Source of the DNA: Methanosarcinaceae archaeon UBA470
GTDB lineage: Archaea > Halobacteriota > Methanosarcinia > Methanosarcinales > Methanosarcinaceae
Reading direction: 5' to 3'
Length of the DNA: 20,533 nucleotides
Assembly: GCA_002508425.1 (NCBI GenBank)
Contig: DAKU01000031.1
Coordinates: forward strand, 1-20,533
Each line of letters starts with the position of its first letter. Position 1 is the first letter of the stretch. The notes under the pieces were generated by a model, which made no database searches, was not told the origin of the DNA, and worked only from the letters and a program-made list of their open reading frames with translations. Positions 1 through 7,300 of the stretch are shown in pieces. A program made the position numbers and the translations under genes.

Positions 1-56
1 GTCAGTGTGGTTCTTACCTTGCGTTGGGTGGCATTCTTGATGATAAGGTCAAGCAT
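1..56 (-). CDS. Partial ABC transporter permease, MacB/FtsX type (N-terminus only)
   Basis: Only the first 18 codons are inside the window. On the minus strand an ATG at 54-56 opens the frame MLDLIIKNATQRKVRTTL, which stays open to the window edge. The pattern 'L..KN..QRK.RT.LT' is how MacB/FtsX-family ABC permeases (COG0577) begin, just before the first transmembrane helix. An AGGGGAT ribosome-binding site lies about 4 bases upstream, and the stop of the upstream gene (58-60) is one base away, so the two genes are almost certainly co-transcribed. The upstream neighbour is a secreted, anchored beta-sandwich protein, a plausible extracytoplasmic partner. The family call rests on a very short stretch and could be wrong. 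The plus-strand reading through 1-71 is treated as a shadow. Confidence 0.6.
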   Translation of the reverse strand, partial: MLDLIIKNATQRKVRTTL

Positions 57-57
57 C

Positions 58-1125
58 TTATCCCCTGTTGATGCGTAATAGAAGGAAAACAGCCAAGAAC
101 ACTGTAATGCTGTAAACAATGTTCAGACCAGGCAACTCATTCGTTTTTTCCGGCTGAGCTACAGGAAATTCTGTGATCCTCACAGCAGTTTCATAGCTAT
201 CGAGGGTCTTAGCTTCATTATTAATTGCCTGTATCTCTACAGTATAGTTCCCAGCAGGAATATTTTCCCAGAGAAAACCGACCGTATCCTCTTTGTTGAG
301 AGTAAGAACATCGCTTTCTTCTTCAAAGTAGATATTAGCCTCATCGTTGCTAAGAGTTATACTGACCTTACCATAGAAAGGCACCTGTGACATACCCAAA
401 AGTGTTACACTTGCACCGTATTCATCCAGTTCAACGTCACCTGCTACAATTTCTACATCCTGATCTGCAGTAAAAGTAGAAATATAGGCTGACGTGAGAT
501 CGGGATCATGACTGTGTACCTTCAGCACTGTAGCATACTTTTTTCCATTGTCAAGCAGAATAGGCCATTTTATGCTCTTCTCCATGGATTGAATCACAGA
601 AATGTCCTCTAAAGTTTCAGAATATACCAATTCATCCTCCCGAAAGATCTCAAATGTCAGATCGACTATGGAAGGACGATAGATGTTAGTAGGACTAATG
701 ACAACCACAGCTCCCTTATTATCAGAGTTGAAACCTGCAACTTTGAATTCCAGCAATGCTTCATTATCGTGGATGAATGTTGTCTGCCGACTGTCAGCAA
801 GCTCCCCATCTACAAATACACTTACCCTAAAAGCGTAAATGTGGTTTTTCAAATTGCTTTTCCATAAAGTAATTCTGGTAATATTCCCTGCAGGCATATT
901 ACCCAATTCAATTACTTTGGAATCGATCAATTGGTCACCGAACATCAGATCATATCTCAGGCTCACATTAGGTAAATCCTCTGAAAATCCAATAGTAACC
1001 TCACATAAATCCCCATTTGCATATGTTTCAGTGATATGAGCCTGCTCAGCACCTGCAGTCGGAAAGACCAGTGGGATAAAAAAGAAAAAAATGGTAAGAA
1101 ATACTCTGAGTCTCATGTTGACCAC
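58..1125 (-). CDS. Secreted beta-sandwich protein with C-terminal sorting/membrane tail
   Basis: I do not recognise a named family. The protein has a signal peptide (residues 1 to about 26, hydrophobic run LTIFFFFIPLVF then TAGA), followed by roughly 300 residues of beta-rich sequence that looks like two or three Ig-like units. Two of these contain the similar phrases NMPAGNITRITLW and NIPAGNYTVEIQ. It ends with LPGLNIVYSITVFLAVFLLL and a short basic tail (RINRG). This resembles the archaeosortase PGF-CTERM signal with Leu in place of Phe, so it is probably exported and anchored on the outer cell surface. The start is a GTG with AGGG 9 bases upstream; an ATG three codons later (1114-1116) is an alternative. 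It lies 6 bases after pyrH and 1 base before an ABC permease start, so it is probably part of an envelope transport unit. Confidence 0.75.
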   Translation of the reverse strand: MVNMRLRVFLTIFFFFIPLVFPTAGAEQAHITETYANGDLCEVTIGFSEDLPNVSLRYDLMFGDQLIDSKVIELGNMPAGNITRITLWKSNLKNHIYAFRVSVFVDGELADSRQTTFIHDNEALLEFKVAGFNSDNKGAVVVISPTNIYRPSIVDLTFEIFREDELVYSETLEDISVIQSMEKSIKWPILLDNGKKYATVLKVHSHDPDLTSAYISTFTADQDVEIVAGDVELDEYGASVTLLGMSQVPFYGKVSITLSNDEANIYFEEESDVLTLNKEDTVGFLWENIPAGNYTVEIQAINNEAKTLDSYETAVRITEFPVAQPEKTNELPGLNIVYSITVFLAVFLLLRINRG

Positions 1126-1131
1126 AGAAGT

Positions 1132-1836
1132 TTACCCTGTAATCCGTGTACCAAGATGAACTCCTTTTTGAGACCCAGAACCTTTGTTTTCCTGCATAAT
1201 GACATTTGCTACGCTCTTTGGGTCTGCCCCGTGCATGACAATAGTATTTATATTGCAGCGTTCTATAATTTTTGCTGCCAGAGGATCCACAGGTGACTGA
1301 GAACCAGCCTTCATCTCGGTGGAAATTACTATTTTTATAAGTTCTTTGGCAGTCATAGTTTCATACTTGACCGCATTAGGATCTTTCTTTGGATCAGCAG
1401 AGTATACTCCATCGACAGATGTTGCAATAACAATGAGATCGGCTTTAAGGTATTCAGCAACTATGGCAGTCACAGCATCAGTGGTTTGTCCTGGAATAAC
1501 CCCTCCCATAACAACGATCTTGCCTGAAGAAAGTGCTTTCCAGGCTTCTTTGTAGTCAAGTGGAGGTTCCGGATATGCATTTTCTCCCAGTGCAGTAATA
1601 AGTAGCTGTGCATTCAAACGGGTTACGGAGATACCAATGTAATCCGATTCAGCTTCATTAGCTCCCAAGCTTCTTGCAGTTCTGATGTAATCCCTGGCAG
1701 CAACGCCTCCTCCGACAACAACTATTAGTTTGTGTTCTTTCGCCAGATCCTTGAGCATATCGGCGTAGGCGCGGAAACCTTCGGAACTAAGGTCCTTTGC
1801 AAGAATGGACCCTCCAACTGATAATGCAATTAACAT
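1132..1836 (-). CDS. pyrH: UMP kinase (uridylate kinase), archaeal type
   Basis: Phosphorylates UMP to UDP with ATP in the cytoplasm, in de novo and salvage pyrimidine nucleotide synthesis. The sequence shows the amino-acid kinase fold: a glycine-rich phosphate loop SVGGS at residues 6-10, VVGGG at 40-44, the UMP-contact region around D65, GQTTDAV at 116-122, and the nucleotide-binding stretch DGVYSADPK at 142-150. Its 234 residues match the short archaeal UMP kinases. The ATG at 1834-1836 is preceded by AGGATC. It lies 20 bases after the OB-fold protein gene and 6 bases before the next surface protein gene, inside a minus-strand run that begins with asd or the ferredoxin. No functional link to the envelope proteins on either side is evident. 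Confidence 0.95.
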   Translation of the reverse strand: MLIALSVGGSILAKDLSSEGFRAYADMLKDLAKEHKLIVVVGGGVAARDYIRTARSLGANEAESDYIGISVTRLNAQLLITALGENAYPEPPLDYKEAWKALSSGKIVVMGGVIPGQTTDAVTAIVAEYLKADLIVIATSVDGVYSADPKKDPNAVKYETMTAKELIKIVISTEMKAGSQSPVDPLAAKIIERCNINTIVMHGADPKSVANVIMQENKGSGSQKGVHLGTRITG

Positions 1837-1856
1837 GATGATCCTGAGATTTTAAG

Positions 1857-2588
1857 TCATTCATGCTTCATATATATAACTAGTAATCCAATGATAAACA
1901 TGGCCCAAAGACCAGTAAAACCAGGTATGAATGTGCTAATGGATAAGGGAGAATGTTTAAGACCCATTTGCTCACTGTACAAAACACCACCGTTAAAAAG
2001 ACCAGTCACACTTACCATGTCCCCGGCTTGAAGATCAGTAGACCCATAGTAAGATACACGAAGGCTTTGATCAGTATCCAAACTTGAAAGGTTAACAATA
2101 TATGCTCCCATTGTTGACTTAATCTCGGTTATATTACCTGTTACTGTAATATATTTTCCGTTAAAATCTGATGCATTAGAAATAACGGCATTTATGTTTA
2201 CCTCACCCATCTGTATGATGGGATAATGTAGTACATATGTAGAATAAAAGATACTAGTTCCCATAGAGTCATAGAGGAACTGGCCCGTGAGCTTGATACC
2301 ATCTCCTACATTAAAACCGGCAAACAACTGATGATTAGTACGGTCCACTTTTAGTTCATAATTATCCTGCTTAATGGTGATTAGATGCTTATCCATTTCA
2401 GAGATATTTCCAATAACGCTTATTTTGCGATAAGCCGTCGTGCTATCATAGACCGTTGGATTATTCACAATATCCGATAATGGCACTAACTCAAGTTCAA
2501 AAATAGTATTTACATCTGATGCAACAGCACCTGAGATTACTCCCATTGTCAGTATACCTGCCAAAAGAAATAGTATCAGACGCTGCAT
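1857..2588 (-). CDS. Secreted tandem OB-fold-like protein with PGF-CTERM-type tail
   Basis: Unnamed family. A signal peptide covers residues 1 to about 23 (LILFLLAGILTMGVISGAVA). Two similar beta-barrel-like units follow, at about residues 45-125 and 130-205. Each has a 'K(I/Y)(S/T)V.GNI(S/T)E(M/I)' strand followed about 40 residues later by 'V(G/S)D.(I/V)..TG.F', the spacing and glycine pattern of OB-fold proteins. The C-terminus is IPGFTGLWAMFIIGLLVIYM followed by KHE: a PGF triplet, one membrane helix and a short tail, which fits an archaeosortase-processed surface protein. GAGAGGA lies upstream of the ATG at 2586-2588. The gene starts 26 bases after asd ends and is followed 20 bases later by pyrH. 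Ligand and role are unknown; sugar, metal or nucleic-acid binding are all possible for this fold. Confidence 0.75.
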   Translation of the reverse strand: MQRLILFLLAGILTMGVISGAVASDVNTIFELELVPLSDIVNNPTVYDSTTAYRKISVIGNISEMDKHLITIKQDNYELKVDRTNHQLFAGFNVGDGIKLTGQFLYDSMGTSIFYSTYVLHYPIIQMGEVNINAVISNASDFNGKYITVTGNITEIKSTMGAYIVNLSSLDTDQSLRVSYYGSTDLQAGDMVSVTGLFNGGVLYSEQMGLKHSPLSISTFIPGFTGLWAMFIIGLLVIYMKHE

Positions 2589-2614
2589 CAGTCCTCTCTA
2601 TGTGTTCCTATATT

Positions 2615-3646
2615 TCAGAGCTTGCCCTGCTTATGCAGGAGTTCAGCGTTGAGCACACTGGCACCAGCTGCTCCACGAACAGTATTATGCCCCATAAGAA
2701 CGTAGCGTATACCTTCTCTTATGCGCCCTACGCTGATACTCATTCCTTCACCCATATTACGATCAAGGCGGGGTTGTGGCCTATCAGGCTCATCTCTTAC
2801 AATAAGTACCTGCTCGGGCTCAGTTGGTAAGTCTCCCAAACGAGGGTTAAAGTTGAGAAACTCCTGCCTTACCTGTGCAGGAGTGGGGTTGTCCCTCATG
2901 GAGACCCATACACACTCAGTGTGACCATCCATTACAGGAACCCTGTTACAAGCGGCACTCATTTTGAAATCAGCATTTACTATCTCAGATCCGTTGAACT
3001 CACCCAATAATTTGAGGGGTTCCGTTTCCATTTTTTCCTCTTCTCCACCTATATATGGTACCACGTTATCAAGAATAGCCATTGACGGTACACCATCATA
3101 ACCTGCACCAGAGATAGCCTGCATTGTGGCTACGGTTACATTCTGGATACCAAATTTCATGAGAGGTTTCAGTGTAGCTACCAGCATGATCGTAGAACAG
3201 TTTGGATTTGTAATGATATACCCATCCCATCCTCTGTTATCCTGCTGTACTTCAATTAGCCCAAGATGATCTGCATTGACCTCAGGAACTACTAAAGGCA
3301 CATCCTTCTCCATACGATAAGCAGCAGCATTGCTTGCCACAGCAAAACCTTTTTTGGCAAAATCTGCTTCCACAGTAGTTGCAAGGCTTGCAGGCAGTGC
3401 AGAGAAAACAACATCCGCATCAACTTTGGAAGGATCTACAGGCACAATTTCCATATCTGCAACGTTGTCTGGAAGCTTCACATCCAACCTCCAGTTAGCT
3501 GCATTTTTGTATTTCTTCCCTGCACTTTTATCGGATGCAGCGAGGGATGTAATTTCAAACCATGGATGGTCGGCAAGTGCTTGAATGAACCTCTGCCCTA
3601 CAGCTCCTGTAGCACCCAATATTCCAGCTCTGATCGGTTCTGCCAT
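2615..3646 (-). CDS. asd: Aspartate-semialdehyde dehydrogenase
   Basis: Reduces aspartyl-4-phosphate to aspartate semialdehyde with NADPH, the branch-point step towards lysine, threonine, methionine and isoleucine. The 343-residue protein has the dinucleotide-binding GATGAVG at residues 11-17, the catalytic cysteine C150 in NPNCST, and the substrate-binding/general-base region NRVPVMDGHTE at 234-244 with H242. Length and motif wording match the archaeal/fungal branch of the family. The ATG at 3644-3646 is preceded by GAGGT at good spacing. It lies upstream of the OB-fold protein, pyrH and the next surface protein on the same strand. A T-run at 3676-3684 between it and the ferredoxin may end the ferredoxin transcript, so asd may have its own promoter or rely on read-through. 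Confidence 0.97.
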   Translation of the reverse strand: MAEPIRAGILGATGAVGQRFIQALADHPWFEITSLAASDKSAGKKYKNAANWRLDVKLPDNVADMEIVPVDPSKVDADVVFSALPASLATTVEADFAKKGFAVASNAAAYRMEKDVPLVVPEVNADHLGLIEVQQDNRGWDGYIITNPNCSTIMLVATLKPLMKFGIQNVTVATMQAISGAGYDGVPSMAILDNVVPYIGGEEEKMETEPLKLLGEFNGSEIVNADFKMSAACNRVPVMDGHTECVWVSMRDNPTPAQVRQEFLNFNPRLGDLPTEPEQVLIVRDEPDRPQPRLDRNMGEGMSISVGRIREGIRYVLMGHNTVRGAAGASVLNAELLHKQGKL

Positions 3647-3675
3647 ATTATAACCTCGAAGAAGAGATACTATTC

Positions 3676-3685
3676 AAAAAAAAAG
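3676..3685 (-). terminator. Possible poly-T terminator after the ferredoxin gene
   Basis: Read on the minus strand, a run of nine T residues follows the ferredoxin stop by about 16 bases (the A-run at 3676-3684 on the plus strand). Archaeal termination often needs only a T-rich tract. Leakage into asd remains possible. Confidence 0.4.
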
Positions 3686-3700
3686 AAGAGTGTTGATGAT

Positions 3701-3877
3701 TTATTCCATTGATATAGCACTGGTTGGGCACACATCGACACATGCACCGCAGTCCAGACACTCATTAGCATCAACTACCGCAATGTTCTCTCCATTTAGT
3801 GAGATTGCCTCTGCAGGGCACTCATCAAGACATGTTCCACAGCCTACGCATTCATTGACATTGATTACTGCTACCAT
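3701..3877 (-). CDS. 2[4Fe-4S] ferredoxin
   Basis: A 58-residue electron carrier made of two repeated CxxCxxCxxxCP cluster-binding motifs: C10, C13, C16, C20 and C40, C43, C46, C50. This is the clostridial-type 2[4Fe-4S] ferredoxin used in methanogens as a low-potential electron carrier. The reading frame extends 11 codons further upstream to 3910, but the ATG at 3875-3877 is preferred. It has GGAG about 10 bases upstream, and the TATA-like element at 3913-3924 would put the transcript start near 3893, inside the longer version. Ferredoxins of this family also normally begin a few residues before the first cysteine. The strong own promoter and trailing T-run suggest a largely monocistronic, well-expressed gene. 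The redox partner cannot be told from context. Confidence 0.95.
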   Translation of the reverse strand: MVAVINVNECVGCGTCLDECPAEAISLNGENIAVVDANECLDCGACVDVCPTSAISME

Positions 3878-3912
3878 ATTTATTACTCTCCGTGCTTTTG
3901 TGAAAGTCATTA

Positions 3913-3924
3913 CTATTTATATAG
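3913..3924 (-). promoter_or_regulatory. TATA box for the ferredoxin gene
   Basis: On the minus strand this reads CTATATAAATAG, a near-ideal archaeal TATA element. Its distance predicts a transcript start around 3893 and a leader of about 16 bases that carries the GGAG site before the ATG at 3877. Confidence 0.6.
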
Positions 3925-3930
3925 CAACTT

Positions 3931-3975
3931 CGAATATACGATAAGCCAACTCAGATAAAAACCTATCGATATTCG
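3931..3975. repeat. Imperfect inverted repeat upstream of the ferredoxin promoter
   Basis: CGAATATACGATA (3931-3943) and TATCGATATTCG (3964-3975) are inverted copies that differ by one inserted base, with a 20-base spacer. The dyad sits between the end of the pilin-like operon (4038) and the ferredoxin TATA box (3913-3924). It could be an operator for the ferredoxin or a transcript-end hairpin for the pilin operon. Confidence 0.5.
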
Positions 3976-4037
3976 GATGCGATTCACCGGGAGCTTATAA
4001 AGTAGCTTCTGAACACCTTTAAAACAATTATATCAAC

Positions 4038-4784
4038 TCACATAATAGAAACATCTACATCATGACTACCTATAACAAGCCAAGTATGTAGCCTGCGGGC
4101 AGATACACTTGATGAATTGAAATTAATTATGTCAAAACCGTTCTCGTCGAGATATCTTGCCCAATGGCTTGCATATACACTATTTATTTGAACTGTGACA
4201 TCCACTTTCTCTTGAGGTGTGATCAGATCACTAGTATTGTGTTGCATGGTTATACTTGTTATTCCATTACCACCCGTTGAATGGCGGCCATTGATGTTTA
4301 CCACACCTATTGTTGTCATGTTGGTGTTGTTTAGCTTGCCTGTATAGATTGGGGGTTTGGATACCATTATTACTCCTGAAGGAGGCTGTTTTGCCCATAC
4401 TCCTCCATTCTCATAAGTCAATACCTTTTCATCTTTGGTGAATTCGACTTCTCCGGTATTGTAAAAGTGAGAATGACCTGTTCCATTATCATAAAAATAG
4501 TTGATCAATATTGAGGAGCGATTGTCTATAGATAGAGTAGATGAGTGCAGTTTTATCTTCATTGTTTTCACAGGTACCTGCTCAAATGCAACTCTTTTCA
4601 TATCACTTTGTAGTACAATAAAACTCTGCTGGGCATTTTCAAACACACTGGAATCAATATGTTTCTGTAGTATTGGATATCCTAATATGTAAATCATGCT
4701 CATAGACAATATCACGATGGAGAACATCAAAATAAAACCTACTGTCTCGGAGACAGCAGCATCATTCCTATTTTCTTGAGTCAT
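4038..4784 (-). CDS. Pilin-like protein with archaeal type IV pilin N-terminus (DUF7289-like)
   Basis: Last gene of the five-gene pilin-like operon. The N-terminus has a short charged segment (NRND) followed by AAVSETVGFILMFSIVIL, the hydrophobic stretch typical of archaeal type IV pilins and their minor relatives. After one membrane helix (about residues 14-35) comes a polar helix region with ENAQQSFIVLQSDMKRV, which resembles the haloarchaeal DUF7289 family as I remember it. The rest is a beta-rich outer domain of about 180 residues. The start ATG (4782-4784) has AGGATC upstream and overlaps the previous gene by 17 bases, so translation is probably coupled. It is likely membrane-anchored or assembled into a pseudopilus. 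Whether a prepilin peptidase cleaves it cannot be decided from sequence alone. Confidence 0.75.
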   Translation of the reverse strand: MTQENRNDAAVSETVGFILMFSIVILSMSMIYILGYPILQKHIDSSVFENAQQSFIVLQSDMKRVAFEQVPVKTMKIKLHSSTLSIDNRSSILINYFYDNGTGHSHFYNTGEVEFTKDEKVLTYENGGVWAKQPPSGVIMVSKPPIYTGKLNNTNMTTIGVVNINGRHSTGGNGITSITMQHNTSDLITPQEKVDVTVQINSVYASHWARYLDENGFDIINFNSSSVSARRLHTWLVIGSHDVDVSIM

Positions 4785-5208
4785 AGCTGATCCTGTGATT
4801 TATAGTACTACTTGAAACAGTGCCATTGATAGGTATTGTAGTTGCGATTCCGCTGATAGTAACGCTAATTGCCTCTCCTGATGCAGACTCCATTTCAAAT
4901 ATTTGGTCCGTCATAGCAAGGTTAGCATTTATGGAATATGCTTCTCCTCCAACTTCGGCAGGTATCATGTAATCAGATTCGATTACACCATTTTCCGGAA
5001 GTATCAGGTACATGTCTGTTACCAGAGTGCTCATCATATTACCAATGTCACTGAAATCATTCTGAATCACTGTTTCTTTCGGCCCATTCATCACTATGTC
5101 GCCGAAGCTCACGTATAACAGAATGAAAAAGGTAATGAACAGCATTGAAAAGATGATATATTCCATCGTTGCAGAAATAGCATCTTCATTTTTAAACAGG
5201 TGTCTCAT
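4768..5208 (-). CDS. Small pilin-like membrane protein (DUF7266-like)
   Basis: A 146-residue protein with a short polar N-terminus containing DAISATMEYI, one hydrophobic helix (about residues 17-40, IIFSMLFITFFILLYVSFG), then an outer domain with a small beta-rich end. N-terminal layout and operon position match the DUF7266-type member of haloarchaeal pilin-like clusters; this is recall, not a search. The ATG (5206-5208) overlaps the upstream stop as ATGA, and GAGGTGG stands 6 bases before it, a clear sign of translational coupling. It overlaps the downstream gene by 17 bases. It probably acts as a minor pseudopilin of the complex encoded by the operon. Confidence 0.7.
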   Translation of the reverse strand: MRHLFKNEDAISATMEYIIFSMLFITFFILLYVSFGDIVMNGPKETVIQNDFSDIGNMMSTLVTDMYLILPENGVIESDYMIPAEVGGEAYSINANLAMTDQIFEMESASGEAISVTISGIATTIPINGTVSSSTINHRISYDSRK

Positions 5209-5669
5209 GGTTCCACCTCAATGATCTCTGGTTCGGAGGCGTAGTAGGTCATACCATTGTTATACGTTATGTTAACCCAAACAGTACCGCCAGTTGAGGC
5301 ATTCGTTCCAATAGATGTAAGGTTCATTTTGCTGAGGGAAAGAGTAACCTCTTCTCCATGACCTGCATAAAGTATTGCCATCTGTTGTTTATACTGGCTA
5401 AAAAGTGAATGGTAATTGGATTCTATACCCTGATTGTTGCTCTGGTTAAGAGCAAGAGCAAGTCCTGTCATGCTCTGACAACTTTCTCTTGTCTGAGATG
5501 TAATATCCCTAATCTGCTGTTTAGGAAATTCTAAAACAGCATTTGATGAATGAAAACCTGTAATCATTGCCTGATTCACCAACACCGCAAGAGTTACCAG
5601 CGAAATGCAGAGCACAAATCCAGAAAGGATGATCAATTGTCCTGAAGTGTTCTCTCTTAAACCTGCCAT
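5205..5669 (-). CDS. Small pilin-like membrane protein (DUF7261-like)
   Basis: A 154-residue protein beginning with a short polar segment and SGQLIILSGFVLCISLVTLA: a Gly-Gln junction followed directly by the membrane helix. This is the layout of class III (archaeal prepilin) signals and of the haloarchaeal DUF7261 family (RGQLVLVAG-like). The middle part is Gln/Ser-rich and likely helical (about residues 45-105), and the last 50 residues are beta-rich (VWVNITYNNG). GGAGGTGAGG lies upstream of the ATG at 5667-5669. It overlaps the previous gene by 13 bases and the next by 4. It is probably another minor subunit of the same surface structure. Confidence 0.7.
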   Translation of the reverse strand: MAGLRENTSGQLIILSGFVLCISLVTLAVLVNQAMITGFHSSNAVLEFPKQQIRDITSQTRESCQSMTGLALALNQSNNQGIESNYHSLFSQYKQQMAILYAGHGEEVTLSLSKMNLTSIGTNASTGGTVWVNITYNNGMTYYASEPEIIEVEP

Positions 5670-6169
5670 ACTGTTAGCCTCACCTCCACCATTTGAAGTT
5701 CATCGGATGCTATGGACCAAGCTCCTTTGGCCTTAGTAACCGTGGAGTTAGTCAGCATGACAGTCCTGCGCGCAACTACAGCATCTTCAGTAGGATAACC
5801 GTTGAGAATAGCATTCTTCGTAACAAGACTACCATTTCGCACATAAGACATATCCACATTATAGAGAAATCCTGGCAACAACACTGAAAGTTCTCTGTCC
5901 AAATAAGGTAGACTGTTGTGCTTTATAGCAGCTTGGTTCATATCCCATCCTGCAACACATTCAGTGAGATTGGCACCCATTACGTAAGAAGGGGCAACGT
6001 CCAACAAAGTAAGAATATCATATGCCATTTGTTCAAGCTGAACATCAAGCATCATTTCATGCTGGGGTGTTATCACTGTGGCACTTTGTGTGATGATCAC
6101 AACCGTCATTGTGATAAGTAAAGCAGCTCCAAGACCCTCTAGCGTCTGTAGTTGAGCTTTATCGTCCAT
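5657..6169 (-). CDS. Small pilin-like membrane protein (DUF7288-like)
   Basis: A 170-residue protein whose N-terminus, MDDKAQLQTLEGLGAALLI, closely follows the 'RGQAHTLE' opening I associate with haloarchaeal DUF7288 proteins, with Gln after the basic residue and Glu just before the helix. One membrane helix (about residues 12-33) is followed by an outer domain of about 135 residues. The frame extends to a GTG at 6175, but the ATG at 6167-6169 is chosen. It forms a TAATG overlap with the stop of the upstream gene, and GAGGTG stands 6 bases before it. The last 13 bases overlap the next gene. The cysteine in TECVAGWD at about residue 69 recalls single-Cys outer domains of minor pilins, but its role is unknown. 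Confidence 0.72.
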   Translation of the reverse strand: MDDKAQLQTLEGLGAALLITMTVVIITQSATVITPQHEMMLDVQLEQMAYDILTLLDVAPSYVMGANLTECVAGWDMNQAAIKHNSLPYLDRELSVLLPGFLYNVDMSYVRNGSLVTKNAILNGYPTEDAVVARRTVMLTNSTVTKAKGAWSIASDELQMVEVRLTVWQV

Positions 6170-7128
6170 TACCACACCTCCACTACAAGCAGAGCATGTT
6201 CGTAGATCTTCTCAACGTTGTCCTCATAACTGGAAAAGAGCGGCCCTTGTTGAGTAAAGGTTACATTATGGAAATTAAGCCTTATTTGATAAGACTTATT
6301 AGAAGAAAAAAGGTTCTTATTGAAATCTATGCGCAGACTATCATTATCTAGCAAAGGACTTGAACTTGCATATGAACTGAAGTTACCATAAAGCTGCCTT
6401 CTTAGTATAGTGTAGTCTGAAGAAGATAATGTTGAACCGTTTATGCTAGCATTAATAAGCATAGCATCAGAACCTGCATTGAAATTCGTGATCTGGATAG
6501 TGAGGTTCTCTATTGCCGGACCAGCAAAATTTATATTCGCATGACTTGAATTGACATAATCTGTAGTAAGAGACCTTCCATCGAAAACAGAAAAATTGCC
6601 CGTTTCCAGCAGCACTACACGGGTTATTTTCGCCATATTCTGATCAGGGTGCAAGGGTTTGCCTCTCACCATAATGTAGTTATCTATTACCAACGGTTGA
6701 TCATTCCGAAGAAAAGAGATGTTGTACCCATAGTTCATCTGTGTGCCTTTGACACTGTCAAACAGCCCTAGCTTGCGCACAACCTCAGTTTCAGCTAATT
6801 GTTTGAACTTGATTAGTTTTTCCTTTGATAACATATTGGGAGTTTCTGTGAGCCTTGAATTGATATCATCGTCAGCAGCGAGGCCAATACGTTGAACGTT
6901 TTCAGTATGTTTTTCCCAATCAGTACCACTAGATGTGCTATTGGACCACCATCCTGGATCCTCTGTAAGGATACAGGAAGTTCGGTATGCAGCATAACCA
7001 AGCTTTTCCTCTCCTGCAGAACCGGAGATAAAAATACCTGGAACAAATTGCACTGTAAAACCTATAGCAATGAGTACCAATGAAACTCCCAGCAGGAAGT
7101 CCATGGCAATCTGACCTCTATCATCCAT
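6169..7128 (-). CDS. Pilin-like protein with class III signal (DUF7287-like), first gene of the operon
   Basis: A 319-residue protein starting MDDRGQIAMDFLLGVSLVL. Arg-Gly followed by Q-x-A-x-D matches the archaeal class III signal pattern (Q-x-S-x-E after the cleavage point) apart from conservative changes, so prepilin-peptidase processing after Gly5 is plausible. One membrane helix (about 11-33) leads into a large outer domain with several N-x-S/T sites (for example NSTSS, NFSV, NASINGS, NESY-like turns), typical of exposed archaeal proteins. The opening resembles the DUF7287 family of haloarchaea as I remember it. Its stop overlaps the next ATG as TAATG. It is by far the largest of the five and heads the operon. 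A TATA-like element at 7151-7160 would give a transcript starting almost at the ATG. Confidence 0.73.
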   Translation of the reverse strand: MDDRGQIAMDFLLGVSLVLIAIGFTVQFVPGIFISGSAGEEKLGYAAYRTSCILTEDPGWWSNSTSSGTDWEKHTENVQRIGLAADDDINSRLTETPNMLSKEKLIKFKQLAETEVVRKLGLFDSVKGTQMNYGYNISFLRNDQPLVIDNYIMVRGKPLHPDQNMAKITRVVLLETGNFSVFDGRSLTTDYVNSSHANINFAGPAIENLTIQITNFNAGSDAMLINASINGSTLSSSDYTILRRQLYGNFSSYASSSPLLDNDSLRIDFNKNLFSSNKSYQIRLNFHNVTFTQQGPLFSSYEDNVEKIYEHALLVVEVW

Positions 7129-7150
7129 TGGTTTTATTATGTAACTCTTT

Positions 7151-7160
7151 TTATAAAAAT
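7151..7160 (-). promoter_or_regulatory. Putative TATA box of the pilin-like operon
   Basis: The minus strand reads ATTTTTATAA here. It is centred about 27 bases upstream of the ATG at 7126-7128, and no good ribosome-binding site lies between, so the message may be leaderless or nearly so. A second candidate (GTATTTAAGT, about 7168-7177) would give a leader of about 15-20 bases. Confidence 0.4.
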
Positions 7161-7210
7161 ATTGTGACTTAAATACTTGTGAACACTAACAAGACATACA
7201 AACAATTGCA

Positions 7211-7220
7211 TTAATATATG
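7211..7220 (+). promoter_or_regulatory. Putative TATA box of the cyclophilin gene
   Basis: TTAATATATG is the best archaeal TATA match between the two divergent starts on the plus strand. It predicts a transcript start near 7240-7245 and a leader of about 55-60 bases that contains AGGTGG (7291-7296). Confidence 0.45.
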
Positions 7221-7300
7221 CTAATAAGAGTGTCCAAAAAAAGATGATAGAAATCCTTAAATCAATCACATCCTTTAAGCACTTGAAATAAGGTGGGATA

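Noticed and set aside
1..71. Plus-strand open frame running in from the left edge and ending at a TGA at 69-71.
   Set aside because: It overlaps the end of a solid minus-strand gene and its tail matches no family I know, while the minus strand there has a good ribosome-binding site, an ATG and a recognisable permease N-terminus.
3878..3910. Longer ferredoxin start at 3910 adding 11 residues.
   Set aside because: The TATA box position would place the transcript start inside this extension, and the internal ATG has the ribosome-binding site.
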